64,000 nt of DNA from Pseudeuparius sepicola (taxonomy: Eukaryota; Arthropoda; Insecta; Coleoptera; Anthribidae), in the NCBI GenBank assembly GCA_963920635.1, contig OY987304.1:36146365-36210364 (forward strand), in the 5' to 3' direction. Below, piece after piece: positions 34,701-46,960 of this stretch (within the stretch, counting starts at the first letter, position 1; every line of letters begins with the position of its first letter). The position numbers and the translations under genes were made by a program. Below the pieces are notes generated by a model. That model made no database searches. It was given only the letters and a program-made list of their open reading frames with translations, and was not told the origin of the DNA.

Positions 34701-35293
34701 ATGCAGCCGGGAGCCGGGGGTTAATGCTTGTATAAAATTATTACGGGTAGGCGTAGATACTAACGACCAGATATGTGTGTGCTGCTTAGGCCGGGCATGT
34801 ACCCCCAATTTGCAAAATGAAGTTTGTACCTGAAGGAAATTAAAAATAGTAAAATGCACCTCTTAGCAGCAATCCTCAAAATTATATTATACAGGGTTAT
34901 GCAGTCATTATATTACGTAAACAAACACACAGCAGCGGGAGAAGCCTACTAAAAAGGAAAATGCAAATTTTAATTTTAAAAGGAGGCGGTTTAAATGAAC
35001 CTTAGCACCCGAGTAACTGGACGCTCCTGGTTAAAAGCAAACGACCAAGGCGGATCCTGGAGTGCATTGTTGCCACACTTCATTGTTCAATTGTACTTAT
35101 TATTCTATAAATGGCAAGCGTTACTACAGTGAAACACCTTGAAAAAATGTTATATTCACATATCACGAACGACTGCATTTACAGACGATTTTTGGCGAGT
35201 TTACGCACCCAATTTTCTCTTAATTTTAAATCACACGACAAAATTGCTGCAGACAATACTACCAAATCGTAACCCCGATGACACTATGTGTTC
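31786..35293. other. Gene-free interval with a GC-rich island
   Basis: AT-rich and apparently single-copy from 31.8 to 34.2 kb; no gene. From about 34240 to 34860 the composition changes abruptly to GC-rich. This island holds blocks such as GCATTAGGGCGCAATTAAGC and GATGCAGCCCCCTGCGACG that have no codon structure and no repeat partner in the window. Short minus-strand frames here look like compositional accidents. The island resembles conserved non-coding regulatory DNA. Confidence 0.45.
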
Positions 35294-36377
35294 AGCACCG
35301 GCCCAGGGCCGGACTGGTCAATCAGGGCCCACCAGGGAAAAATTGATTAGGGCCCCACGCTCGTGTTATGATAATAGTAATAATAATAAAAATTATAAAG
35401 ATAATAATAATTCTCACCTCACCCTCACAGTACCTGAGAGTACCGCAGAAATAAATCAATGGGGGGGGGGGGATTTATTATAGGTAATGGTAATGTCTAT
35501 TCTGCCCTGTGCGCCTATGCGTAGGTATGTAAATATTAAAAGGGACAACATAAGCCCTCAAAAAACTTTTAATGCATACCTATTTATTAAAAAACAAGGA
35601 AAAACTAATTTCGAACCAGATTGCTACAGAGTGCGAATGAAACATCAAAGCCTTAGGCCTACATTGATTTTTTATTTTATTCTTTCTTTTTTCAAATAAA
35701 TGGTTTTCTCTAAATAGGACGACAAAACCATATTAAGAAAACTTACTCAGAATGGAAAACTGCGCACGATGACAAAATTTGACGATTCTAGGCTTATACT
35801 TTGTATTTTGGCAAATATTGGAGGAAATTCAAAGTATGCCTAGGATTGTCAAAATTTTTTTCATGAAACACAGTTTCTTACTCTGAGTAACTTTTATTTA
35901 TACAGTTTTGTCGTTCTACCTTCAGAAAATTATTTAATCAAAGAAAAACAAGAAAAAAAATCAAAAAATTTAAAATAAACTTTTTCAGTTTATTCTTATG
36001 CGAATTAACGTTTCTTTAATTTTCCGGTCACCCAGAATAATTAATATTAACTTTTCCCTTACCAGTTTTATTTTAAGATCAAGCAGACTTTTTATCAAGA
36101 ATAACCTTTTTTCAAAAAATTGAATATTATAATTTTTTTTACACGTACCTATAGTTAAGTCCATCCGTGGTCACACTGTATATAAAAATATCTTTCTCTT
36201 ATAATATCACGAAAATAAAATAAAAATGTTCTCTTTGGTAACTTAAATAAAAAAAACACAAATAAATCACAGCATATTTTTATACATTATGATTGTTTTT
36301 TAAAATATTAATAATTTGGCCATTGTCCAGATTGTCCATTATAATTATTGTGGAACGAATTCGAGATTTTTTTAATT

Positions 36378-36784
36378 TTAATTTTGAAAAAAAATTTCGC
36401 ATTTGACCTGGGTCACTGATAATGTTAAAAGGAATTTATAAATTAAGTACCAATTTACAAAAGCCGAAGAATGCATGTTCAACATTTTAAGTATTAAGTA
36501 ACAACACACCAGACAACTTGAACATGAAGAACTTGAAGAAGCTTCTAACTTATTTCGACAATTCATATTTAAATCCTTCACAGAGCTGGAAAATATTACT
36601 GAAAAAAACTTAATTCTGAAATTAGTTCATTTTTACCCATATCTAGTATATTACAAATAATAGTTAAAAAAGCTTCTTTGCGGGTTAAGAGATCCTCTCT
36701 TTTGCGAGGAAAATATTTTGGGCCAAAGAACTGAAAATCTTTATAATGTTTTTTATTGTTGAAAAATGATTTAATTACTTCCAA
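36378..36784 (-). pseudogene. hAT transposase C-terminal fragment (zinc-finger MYM type)
   Basis: On the minus strand, CLVCCYLILKMLNMHSS and YLIYKFLLTLSVTQVKCE match the dimerisation end of hAT transposases related to ZMYM1-like proteins, where C-x2-C-x-x-C-C-Y ... L-L-T-L-S-x-T-Q-V-x-C-E-R is typical. An upstream piece (36596-36784) reads KHYKDFQFFGPKYFP. The two pieces are in different frames with stops between, and the RNase H-like catalytic core is missing. This is a dead copy. Confidence 0.65.
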
Positions 36785-37040
36785 TTTTCACAAAACTAAA
36801 ACTTTTTAATTTTTTGTAATAATTTAATTTGTAAGAAAACTAAAACTGTTAAACTGTTAAAACATTGTAACGCTACTTCCAATATTTTTGCCTGGAATAA
36901 TTACAAGTTTTTTTAAAGGCAATGGCATTTACAATGTTGTTACACTAAGTTTTATTGAGACACGATACGTTTACAATTGGAAAGTGAATAATTATTATGG
37001 AAAAAAGGAGGTCTATTTTTTCATTTTCACCTGTTTACAA

Positions 37041-37208
37041 TTAAAAAATGATAATATTATCGAGGTATACAAGACATTAATTTTGAAGGCCTCGGAGAAC
37101 ATTATTCATTACACTTCGGAAGGTGCCGGGTGCATTTTTGAGACCAAATGGCATGCTTTTAAATTGATAGTGACCTATTTCTGTAGAAAATGCCGTTTTG
37201 GGTATATC
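37041..37208 (-). pseudogene. Fossil Ty3/gypsy reverse transcriptase fragment
   Basis: On the minus strand about 56 codons read [20 protein letters not shown] and [20 protein letters not shown], then a stop and CLVYLDNIIIF. This is RT blocks 4-5 of a Ty3/gypsy element, with the catalytic YxDD degraded to YLDN. It sits inside the hAT-like element, so it is either a fragment captured by it or a later insertion. It differs in sequence from the errantivirus RT at 24.7 kb. Confidence 0.75.
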
Positions 37209-37688
37209 TTCTTGTGACATTACTTCGAATTTTGACAAAATTTAAACTTTTTGATGTTTTGTTATAATTTAATTTGTAATGCTTTGAGAAATTTGATTTA
37301 TAATAGTTTTGAATGTTTCTTCTTCAAACTTTTTGTGTAAATTAGCAAAGACATAATGCTCTGACATTTCTCGGGGCAATTTCTTTTTTAGGTTGTCTCT
37401 GAATTCTGAACTCTGAGAAAGGAGTGGGGGCGTGGGGAACGAGATTTTCTGTGCTAGTTGCGGGCTGAGAGCTGCGTAAATAGCCCCTAGGTAGGGAGGT
37501 ACCGCACTACCTAAGTAAGGGAGATCTGTTTAAGTCGGCACGTAGTTTTTAGTCTTCGTTGCGCAGCATGGAGCGCGGCCTTCGTACGAAGGGGCGCTAG
37601 AGGCCCAGGGCTCCTACAGGCGCCAGGGCCAGGGCCCCGCGGGGAATTCCCCGGTACCCCGCCTGCGCAGTCCGGCCCTGAGCACCGC

Positions 37689-40294
37689 CTAATAGATGGC
37701 GCCGATAGCGTTGAACAGTGTATAGCGCATGTCATACTCATGTGACATGTGAATTTCACAGATCTTATGAGATGGTGAGTTTCATGATTTAGGTGAAATA
37801 GAAAGGGTTTTTCGTTTTTTTTTATTTGCAATATAGGAATAATGATAAAAAATTTAATAAAATTACTAGAGTAACGTGTGCGCTAATTCCAAAAAAGTAG
37901 ATCAAACTGTTTCAAAGATAGGTAAGTGACTTCATTAGGTAAATAATTCTGTGACATCCAGAGAAATTCACTACAGCATTCCTGTTTCCTTGTATATACC
38001 TAAATAGACAGATAAGTATCTATCTGAATGACTTCGAACTGGGAGTGGCAATAAATAGCAAGATAGGCCATGGCCGCAGCCTACATGAGCTAGTGTATCG
38101 AAATAAGGCGGAAACCGCAGCTCTATTAAGCTGGGAGGAACCATTAAGGGGGCCGTAATTAACAAACACCGCTTCGATAATGTCTTCAAGACAATATCTG
38201 AGATGCCTGCATATGGGGCGGGAAAAGACATTGTTGGAGATTGTGTTGAGATATTGTTACAAAAGTTTCTATAGATCCAATGCGTATACAACACGTCAAT
38301 ACATACCAGATCAAACTGTAGTTTGATTGTAGAGGTCGTGGATGTTGATTTTTTTTTGTATGAAAGCCCTTTCTAGCAAATCTTAGTTTCATTGTTCTTA
38401 GATCTATTCTGAACTCGTGCTTAAAAAACGTTTTTCTGTTAAAATCACGTTTCATTTCAATTTCATTTATCGAAGCAGGTTTTTTTTATTTAAACTCCTT
38501 CAAATTTAGCTTCAACAAAAATCCAAGTGACTTTAGCATTTAGCACCTTTTTGATTCTGCGACCTGCGCGGACCAGGTTAAACCAATAAATTATTATACT
38601 GCAAATCTATATACGACTATAGTATGTAGACAGAGATGAAAGTCCTACTAAGTAACCCTTAATTTCGAGTGGCAATAAATTGCGAGATAGACCCCGGCTG
38701 CAGTCCACATTAGCGAATGTTTAGAAATCTAGCGGTCAATTCAGCTCGATTAAGCCCTGGGCACCAGCATAGCAATTAAAGGAAACAATAATGAAGAGGA
38801 AGTAACAACCCCTTTGCGTAATGCAGAAGGTACAATACCTACGAATATTGGTTGTTGTTATCTTGAGCATTTTATTGTTGTTGCATCATCCACTATCCTA
38901 CATTTTGTCGCCATAGTAGTCGGATTAATCATACACCAGCGAACAGACTAATTCCACCACAAACACAGCGAATAGCAAGAAGGGTCCAACGTCACGTAGC
39001 ACGTCTTAAAACATGTCACTTATTAATCCTACGCATTTGAACGCCTGGGATATTTCCAGTCGCTAAGGATAACGCCGCGACAGCATTCTCCCTGGGGATA
39101 TCCTGCCAATAATCCTGCAGATATAATAATATGAGGTATTATACGGCGTTGCCGCTAACCGTTAAGATGAGGCATGTATAATTTAAACGCACATTTCCCC
39201 AGGCATATATCTAAGCTGTTCTATTTTCTTTGAAGTAGGAAACATAATGGTACAGTATGACGATAATGTGAGAACAGGTAATACAGTGAACTTGCAGATG
39301 ACACTATTTAGAGGAAAGGACTCCCGTAGCTTCTCATAAAACTTATATTTTAAATCATGCATTACCAGTAAAATTATATCAGTAATGTAATTTAAACTGA
39401 GAGCCAAACTTGTGCATATGAAACACCAAATAACGAACGTGTGTGAGTCCAGACCTGTTTGCTCTTCCCCGTGATCCGTTCGGGCCGACTAGTCAACAAA
39501 TCTACTCTGGCACTGGCTGATGACGTTCGTCTCTATGTTTACATGCACTGCATTTTGTAATGAAATTGAAATTTTACTATTTCATGATACAGGAAAACAA
39601 AAAGATGTGAATTTCTACTTAAAATATAATGATAGTTCTTCCATTTGAAAGGTATAAAATGATAAATCAGTATATTTTATATTATACAGGGTGAGTTTTT
39701 TTCGATGCCCACTATGGGGATCTCGGAAACTAGCAGAGCTAGAACAAAGGTTAAATGGGGAAAGAATTGCAGTTTTGAATGCTCAATCTAATGCCCCTTT
39801 TGGATTTTCAAACGCGAATTATTTGTTTACGCACTTTTTATACTCGCTATTAATTATGAAAAAATAGGTACACGTGTTCTTTTTTCTTTTCAAAACGTAT
39901 GTGCACTAACCCACGAGCCGCTACTGCGAGAAGTGCACCAGACTTAATACTTAAATTAAGAATATGACGTCTCAACATAAATTGTAATTATTATTAAAAA
40001 TCCTACTAAGTAGAATAATGTAATTTTAACAAAACCGTAGGATCTAAATTAAATCAAATTTGTAGGTTTCGGGGCACTATTGAAAGTGGGATTCCCATCC
40101 TTACTCAATGTCATTACAAAGTTTAAACGACAAGTTACTGATGATATTAAATCTCAGCCTTCATTTATTTGTAATCTCAAGTCGGTCGGAAAGCCTAAAC
40201 AACTCCATTAGAGTCAGTTTCAGGTATTTCCTTGCATGAAACAAAAAGTTTATTGGGTATTTTAAGGTCAAAAAATATGAAATAATCTACCATA
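37689..40294. other. Gene-free interval with a diverged pair of non-coding modules
   Basis: No gene. Two related blocks at about 38030-38175 and 38655-38800 share GAGTGGCAATAAAT, then GC.AGATAG, a GC-rich centre and a TTAAGC..GGG segment. They are old direct duplicates about 625 bases apart with no coding frame. At 39688 a lone CAGGGTGAGTTT end resembles a transposon terminus without a visible partner. The rest is AT-rich. Confidence 0.45.
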
Positions 40295-40939
40295 TACTTG
40301 GTCCTACATCTATACCTTCATAATGTTTGTTCAGCGAATGTTCGGCCCTATACGACACAACTCCCGTCCTTGTCTGACTCGTGAATATACGACCGATATC
40401 CATGGTATATTCACGAGTAAGACAAGGACGGAACTTGTGATGTAGGGCCAAACATTCGCTGAACAAACTGTAGGTATGTACGTACATTGTACATTGTGAG
40501 AAAATAATATGTTGAGAGGAAAATAAATAGGTATGAATGTTCTTGAGAGTTATAGCCCAAAGAATTTTTGTTATCAAATAATTATTGCTTTCCTGCAAAA
40601 CTTAGACCAACAAATAAAATGTGGCATTTCAGAACTGCCATACCAAAGCCAAAATATTAGACCGTCAGATAGTGACAGATTTAGGTGCCCCATTTTCGCA
40701 TATGCAAGCCTCGAAAATTACATCGCAATGTTGAGTATAGAATGAAGGGAAATTTACGAGTGGCCCCTGGGAATAACATATATTATGGAAATTTCGATTT
40801 TCCTATGTAATATAAATATATAATATTATGTAAATCATGTATACACAGTTGAAAATAATATGTTAAATTTAACATTTTTTTGATGTTCCATCTGGTCCAC
40901 ACACAAAAATATGTCAAATGGCTGATGTACGTGACTGTC
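40295..40939. repeat. 645-bp duplicated segment, donor copy
   Basis: Matches 42303-42947 with a constant offset of 2008 and almost no change. It contains a hairpin with arms of about 65 bases (GTTTGTTCAGCGAATGTT and its complement) around ATATCCATGG. It also carries the left ends of the two inverted-repeat elements listed here, so it spans their boundary and is not itself an element unit. Confidence 0.85.
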
Positions 40940-41373
40940 AAATTTTACGTTATGCGTTGTGTAGAAAATGATTAACTGAAAGTGTTATATCATTTTGAAG
41001 TATTATTGTATATCACCTTATACATACAGATTTGTGAAAATAAAAGTTAAGTTGACATTAAAGTTTTGTTGTATTTACGATGGTAGTGTGTCATATTGAA
41101 ACTCTCCATATTCAAATTAACAAGTCAGGTAATGTTAATGAGACATTTTTCATTATTTATATTAACAAAAGCGTGAGTTGAAGTAACATCTAGGCATATG
41201 TTAAATAGAGGAAAAACGACAGTGGTTTTTAACATTTGATCTACGTAGTTGTAACATATAGCTATAGTGAAATTAACATTTGATCTAAAGTTAAAAATAC
41301 ACATATAAATAGTACTTTTAACATGAGATTAATAGTAAATAAATATATTACGTAATAATTACATTATTATATA

Positions 41374-41692
41374 CAGTGTGTCCACATTAAGGACTTACCA
41401 CCCGTGTAAATTTTTTATTTGTTGATCGATTTTGATAAAAGTTTTTTTATAGGTATAGGTATTCAAAATGCGCATTCAATGAGTATAGGTAACTTTATTG
41501 TTGGGTTGTAATCATATAAGAAAAAAAGTATTATTTTTTTATTTCTAGATATTACCTATTCTTTTTTAACATTAGAACAAATGTTTAATATGCGCATTTT
41601 TAATATATACCTAACAAAAAAAGTTTATCAAAATCGGTCAACAAATAAAGATTTTACAGGGGTGGTAAGTAGGTACTAAATGTGGAGACACT
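41374..41692. mobile_element. MITE with CAGTGTGTCCACATT ends
   Basis: About 320 bp; the left end CAGTGTGTCCACATTAAGGA faces AATGTGGAGACACT on the right, with TA next to both ends. A subterminal block ACTTACCACCC is also mirrored. No coding content. Confidence 0.65.
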
Positions 41693-42176
41693 ATATATTA
41701 TATTATATATAAATGTCTATATATAATAAGTGTCTCGTAATAATACCTTTCTCGATACTTACCTTTTAATAAACTTTATACTTTTACTGTTTCTTACACT
41801 GCAAAGGACTGGAACAACACTGCCATGACTATAACTTGTTTTATAAATCTCGGGAAATAACATCTTCTTAGCAACTAGCAACTATGTGAAGTAAATGGGT
41901 GATACTTGCAAAATGAATGAATACAACAATTTTGATTTGTGATTTTTTTTATTTCAAAACAAAAGGGTTACATATTAGGATTAGGCAGATTAATAATAAT
42001 AATAGAAGATACATCTATACTATACAAAATAAATATCAAATTTCTTCTGATAACTATGATCACTATAGAGGTATACCAATACACCTACAAAAGGCAACTT
42101 TTTAAATTTATTCAAAACAATTTAATAACAGGTAAAATTAAGAATTATCCAAATAATGTAGGTATAAAATCTAAAG

Positions 42177-43075
42177 ATCTAGGCAGAACAGCATAAAAAT
42201 TAGAAATAAGGGCATTTGTTAGGTGCGGCAAATTCATAATTAAAGAGTACATATAAAAACCCTGGAAGTAGGTACTTATATATAATAATATGTGTAGGAA
42301 TTTACTTGGTCCTACATCTATACCTTCATAATGTTTGTTCAGCGAATGTTCGGCCCTATACGACACAACTCCCGTCCTTGTCTGACTCGTGAATATACGA
42401 CCGATATCCATGGTATATTCACGAGTAAGACAAGGACGGAACTTGTGATGTAGGGCCGAACATTCGCTGAACAAACTGTAGGTATGTACGTACATTGTAC
42501 ATTGTGAGAAAATAATATGTTGAGAGGAAAATAAATAGGTATGAATGTTCTTGAGAGTTATAGCCCAAAGAATTTTTGTTATCAAATAATTATTGCTTTC
42601 CTGCAAAACTTAGACCAACAAATAAAATGTGGCATTTCAGAACTGCCATACCAAAGCCAAAATATTAGACCGTCAGATAGTGACAGATTTAGGTGCCCCA
42701 TTTTCGCATATGCAAGCCTCGAAAATTACATCGCAATGTTGAGTATAGAATGAAGGGAAATTTACGAGTGGCCCCTGGGAATAACATATATTATGGAAAT
42801 TTCGATTTTCCTATGTAATATAAATATATAATATTATGTAAATCATGTATACACAGTTGAAAATAATATGTTAAATTTAACATTTTTTTGATGTTCCATC
42901 TGGTCCACACACAAAAATATGTCAAATGGCTGATGTACGTGACTGTCTATCTAGGCAGAACAGCATAAAAATTAGAAATAAGGGCATTTGTTAGGTGCGG
43001 CAAATTCATAATTAAAGAGTACATATAAAAACCCTGGAAGTAGGTACTTATATATAATAATATGTGTAGGAATTT
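42177..43075. repeat. 127-bp direct repeats bracketing the 645-bp copy
   Basis: Bases 42177-42303 and 42949-43075 are direct copies (offset 772). The segment between them (42304-42948) is the recipient copy of 40295-40939. The layout is a duplicative insertion with an unusually long target-site duplication. Confidence 0.85.
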
Positions 43076-43230
43076 GAAGTATCACTTACCTGAATTTTTT
43101 ATACACACACTATTACCGTACTATTACTACACAGCAACACACGCTATTAATCGATAGGAATTGGCACCTGGCACGCGACGCAATTCTGGACTGACTGAGA
43201 TGAAAACGACTTGACCAAGTGTGATAGCCG

Positions 43231-43616
43231 GGAAGCGAAAACAACAGTCCAATCATTCGATTTTAGCAATTACTGTGTAGAGACTTACATTTTTGAGTCG
43301 AAATGACACTGAAGTTTATGTTGCGTTGCAAAATGAATAACTTAATATATTAACTCTACATGCATGAAAGTATTAAATGCACGTATTCTGTTATTCAAAA
43401 CATATCGAAATAAGTTAAATAGGGAAGTGAAAACAACAGTCCAATCATTCGAATTTAACAAATACTGTGTAGAGACTTACATTTTTATGAGTCGAAATGA
43501 CACTGAAGTTTATATTGCGTTGCAAAATAAATAATTTAATATGTTAACTCTACATGCATGAAAGTATTAAATGCACGTATTCTGTTATTCAAAACATATC
43601 GAAATAAGTTAAATAA
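43231..43616. repeat. Tandem duplication of about 193 bp
   Basis: Bases 43231-43422 and 43423-43616 are adjacent direct copies starting GGAAG(C/T)GAAAACAACAGTCC. They show scattered substitutions and a 2-base length difference, so the duplication is older than the 645-bp copy. Confidence 0.8.
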
Positions 43617-44337
43617 TAAATGTTAAACTTAACACAGAAGATAGTTACATCAACACATTGTACATATTCAGTAATATTTTTAACATTTGTGCGAGTTAAA
43701 ATGTTACAGTTTTACACATTGACGTATCTAGATGATTCGACATATTGCTCGTGCGTTAATTTAAGTAACAATGTATGGCACTTTTTGACACAAATATATT
43801 AACATCCAAAAAAATTAACATACTTCAATCCGATTTTTAACTGTGTACATTTTTTATATTTTTCGGGCTAGTGACGATGTACATTTCATACTTTCGTTGG
43901 GCTTGTGTGGAAAAATCGGTCAATATTTCGATTTTTCCTTACAAGATCACGCTGTTATTTCAACGCTTTAGCCACCTGCAACACTCAAGCCTTTGATTTT
44001 CCGAATTCAACTTCTATTAATTTTTTATTTAGTGAACACAGCTTGCGTGAAAATATGGACACTTTTCATTTTTGTTCGAAATCGAAATCGAATTTTCCAT
44101 ATGTTATCCTCAAGGGGCCACTCGTAAATTTTCCCTTATTCTACTCAATATCGATGTAATTTTCAACCCTCTTCGAGGCTTGTATGCGAAAATGGGGCAC
44201 CTAAATCTGTCACTATCTGACGGTCTATATTTAAAGGTATAGCTAGCGCTTTTACAGCTTAAAAAAATCAACTCATATTCAACAGAAACATACTTCATAG
44301 AGTATAGTATATTGTGCGTTGTGAATTTAGGTATGAC

Positions 44338-45461
44338 CAGTGGCGCCCCCCCCCCCCCCCCCGACCCGCTAAAAGCAAAATAAAACCGATTTATTTGTAT
44401 TAGAGTGAGTCATCCATTCCTTTATATCGTTGGACATGTCACGATGTCACTCTAGTTTACTTTTGAAGTCAGACCTTCCTCCCCCTAGCGCGTTCATCAA
44501 TGGACGAGCCAGGGCTAGCCCCGCCTGGCCTTCGCCGCGCTGCCCGCGTCGCCGGTCCCGGCTGGAGACAGAAATAAGAATAAGAAATGCTATTCAATTC
44601 AGGGCACTGATCCGAAAATTGGATAATTCTGTTTGTTTTGTAATGTACTCCTAAGTAATAAGATTTGAGATTTGAAGAAAAAAACAAAGGAACCTACGTT
44701 ACTACTTTTACTTTCTGATTTGATTGATAAAATGATAAGTGATAAGGATAAATATAAAGTATAAGTTATAAGTATCGATTTTTTGCAATTCGAAGGTAAA
44801 TCTAAATCGGGTTTCCCTTGAATTTCATTCTAAATTCTTTAAAATTGGACCGATTAGGCGTGATTAATTAACTGAACGTAAATATACGTATTATACTTTA
44901 CCAAAACAAAAATGATTTATTTATTAACTGATTGTTACTAATAGTTACACACTCACATAAACATGTATTAATTTTTTCTGAATTTTCGCGTCTTAATTTA
45001 ACCTATGTAAACGCAGACGGCCTCGTTCGGTCGCTGTTTCCGGCCGCTCGTCGCTGGGTCGGCTGGGCTCGCCCACCCTGATAGTTAAATGCCGCACATA
45101 TGCGTAACCTACGCTTATATCTTCGCGCAGCTCGGGCGCGTTAGCTCTCGTCCCAGACGTATGGCTTGGCTAGATTCGACCGCTCGGGCCGCTACGGGCT
45201 TGCCCATCAGCATCGTCTGGGACGACTGGAGAACCGGGCACCGCGTAGTTTGGGAAATTCAATCGTGCCCTCCCATAATAATTATTATTACCAAATTCAA
45301 ATTTTGAATTTTGGTACCTATACGTTTCAGTCGTGAGTCTATGAAGTTCATTGGTAAATTTAATACCATTGTTGAACACGATAAAAATTCATTTTTTTCC
45401 TTTTCCGTTGTCCGGTTGGGTGGGCACTGCCCACCCTGCCCAATGCCACGAACCGCCACTG
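44338..45461. mobile_element. Non-autonomous hAT-like element, 1,124 bp
   Basis: The ends are CAGTGGCG and CGCCACTG. They are flanked by a perfect 8-bp duplication GGTATGAC (44330-44337 and 45462-45469), the hAT signature. A 19-base C run follows the left end. The interior includes GC-rich stretches with frames on both strands that look like composition effects; no transposase motif is seen. Confidence 0.8.
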
Positions 45462-45469
45462 GGTATGAC

Positions 45470-46960
45470 TGCATAGACATCTATTTTCCAGGATACATAT
45501 TCATGCACTAGGTTTCAATTTCAACAAGCGATTTGTTCCATCGTATAACACGCACATCTTTCTTACGGGGATTTTCCATATTCTATCCAACCAGCCATCA
45601 ATGTCTCCCCCATCTATCCCCCAGACGCCCATATCCCTCGCCGTCCCCCAGTGGTTTTTATCAATCCTGACCGGAATTTAATCTGAATTTGTGGCAGAGG
45701 AAAAAACTGAGTTCGGGCCAACGCCGCCACCAGTCGTGTGCGAAATTTAATTATTTAGCGGGAAGGGAGGAGAAAGGAAAAAGGAAGGTGCTATATGATG
45801 AAAGAGAAACGGAGAATCGATAAATGTTTCAAGAATAAATTAACTTAGTTTGTCATGAGTTGGATGCCGTTTGGTCGGATGTTGGTATTTTTTGCCAATT
45901 AATGCTATTTTATAAATCACTGGGAACTGTATAGGTTGTTACAGATTACATTTTCTATATAGCCAATTTTAAATACATAGTTTTCATTCATTTATTGCCA
46001 AAAAGTGTGAGCCACTGACTTGATAATGTTGCCTCAAAAATCCCTAATTCAATCAAGATAACAAGATAATAGCTCATTTTTGGTTAAATTATTCGATTGC
46101 ATCGAGAATAATAATAATAATATCAATACAATAATGTTGCTTATGACGGCTGACTCAATTCGTGACATAACCAGAGTAATATACAAACGATTTCACGGGC
46201 AACTTAACTACGACTAATAATAAAAAAATATATAAAAGAAGGCTCTGATGTATTTATGTATACTGCAAACAACTTTCTATTAAACCATTTTTCTCTAGGT
46301 GTACGACGCAAAATATGGGGACTTCACTCTTTTGCCGCATTACATTTTTTGACTCCAACTCATATTCCGCGATATCTGCATTAAGTTTTTCAGACCCTAT
46401 TTTGGTTTCAGGACATGCCTATAGTGTAACCCCACTCAGTTTTTTATTTTTAAATAAAATCTTATTATTTGTTGGGTATATTCTGCCGGTCTTTATATAT
46501 ATACGTACTATGATACAACTAAAATTTAAGTTTAACGTCATTCGTTGGTACAGATTTTTAATGATATTTAAAATTTTGGTTTTGGAGCCACGCGATTCGG
46601 CAAGCGACTGCGATAGCTGTTCGGAAATAGATGGGACTCCGTAATCAGGTTCAGGTTTGATGGGTCTAATTTGTGTTCTAGACTCTAGCCCTTAGAACTT
46701 AGTCAAGTACAAGTATTATTTGCAATATTTGTTAGTTTTCTAGTCTTTAAAGTTGGAAACACTTTAGCATTCTTAATCTTTCGTGGTCTTCTCCGAAGAG
46801 CTACAGAAGTATCCAGAGTATACTCCAGTGATGTTTGCTGTTTTCTGTAAGTAACAGACGAGGTATGTGGAGTATAAAGTTTTACCCATGAAATTGGAGT
46901 AGAAGTTGAGCATTTTCAACGACATTGGTTAGTGAACTGTACAATAGTGAACAAAATATA
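45470..46960. other. Gene-free interval with non-coding module copy A
   Basis: Bases about 45565-45925 are GC-richer and match about 47735-48130 in order and orientation (shared: CATCTATCCCCCAG, TTTAATCTGAATTTGT, GTGGCAGAGGAAAAAA, GGATGCCGTTTGGTCGG, TTATAAATCACTG). They have no coding frame. A 109-codon plus-strand frame at 46315-46644 shows no domain and is probably chance. Confidence 0.5.

Larger units (their letters stand above)
35302..37680 (-). mobile_element. hAT-like transposon remnant, about 2.4 kb
   Basis: The ends are CAGGGCCGGACTG and its complement. They are flanked by AGCACCGG (35294-35301) and AGCACCGC (37681-37688), an 8-bp duplication with one mismatch, the hAT signature. The left end carries two extra C. 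Transposase sequence lies on the minus strand (36378-36784). Both ends hold GGGCCC-rich subterminal blocks, and a 14-base G run lies near 35.46 kb. Confidence 0.7.
40844..43845. mobile_element. Nested element with CACAGTTRAAAA ends
   Basis: TA-flanked (40842-40843 and 43846-43847), about 3.0 kb. Short diverged inverted ends read CACAGTTGAAAATAATATGT and CACAGTTAAAAATCGGA. It lies inside the AGACCGTC-ended element. Many GTTAACATTT-like motifs are spread through it. It has been enlarged by a smaller MITE, a 645-bp duplicate and a tandem duplication. No coding frame is convincing. Confidence 0.6.
40659..44226. mobile_element. Inverted-repeat element with AGACCGTCAGATAGTGAC ends
   Basis: Left arm 40659 to about 40786 pairs with right arm about 44098-44226 (roughly 125-130 bases, with small indels). 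It is flanked by ATATT on both sides (40654-40658 and 44227-44231), suggesting a 5-bp duplication. A third, direct copy of the left arm lies in the 42303-42947 duplicate. No transposase gene is visible; superfamily unknown. An older relative ends at 22896. Confidence 0.65.

Noticed and set aside
46315..46644. 109-codon frame as a membrane protein gene
   Set aside because: Hydrophobic content follows from T-rich DNA; no domain, no splice context and no homologous scraps nearby.
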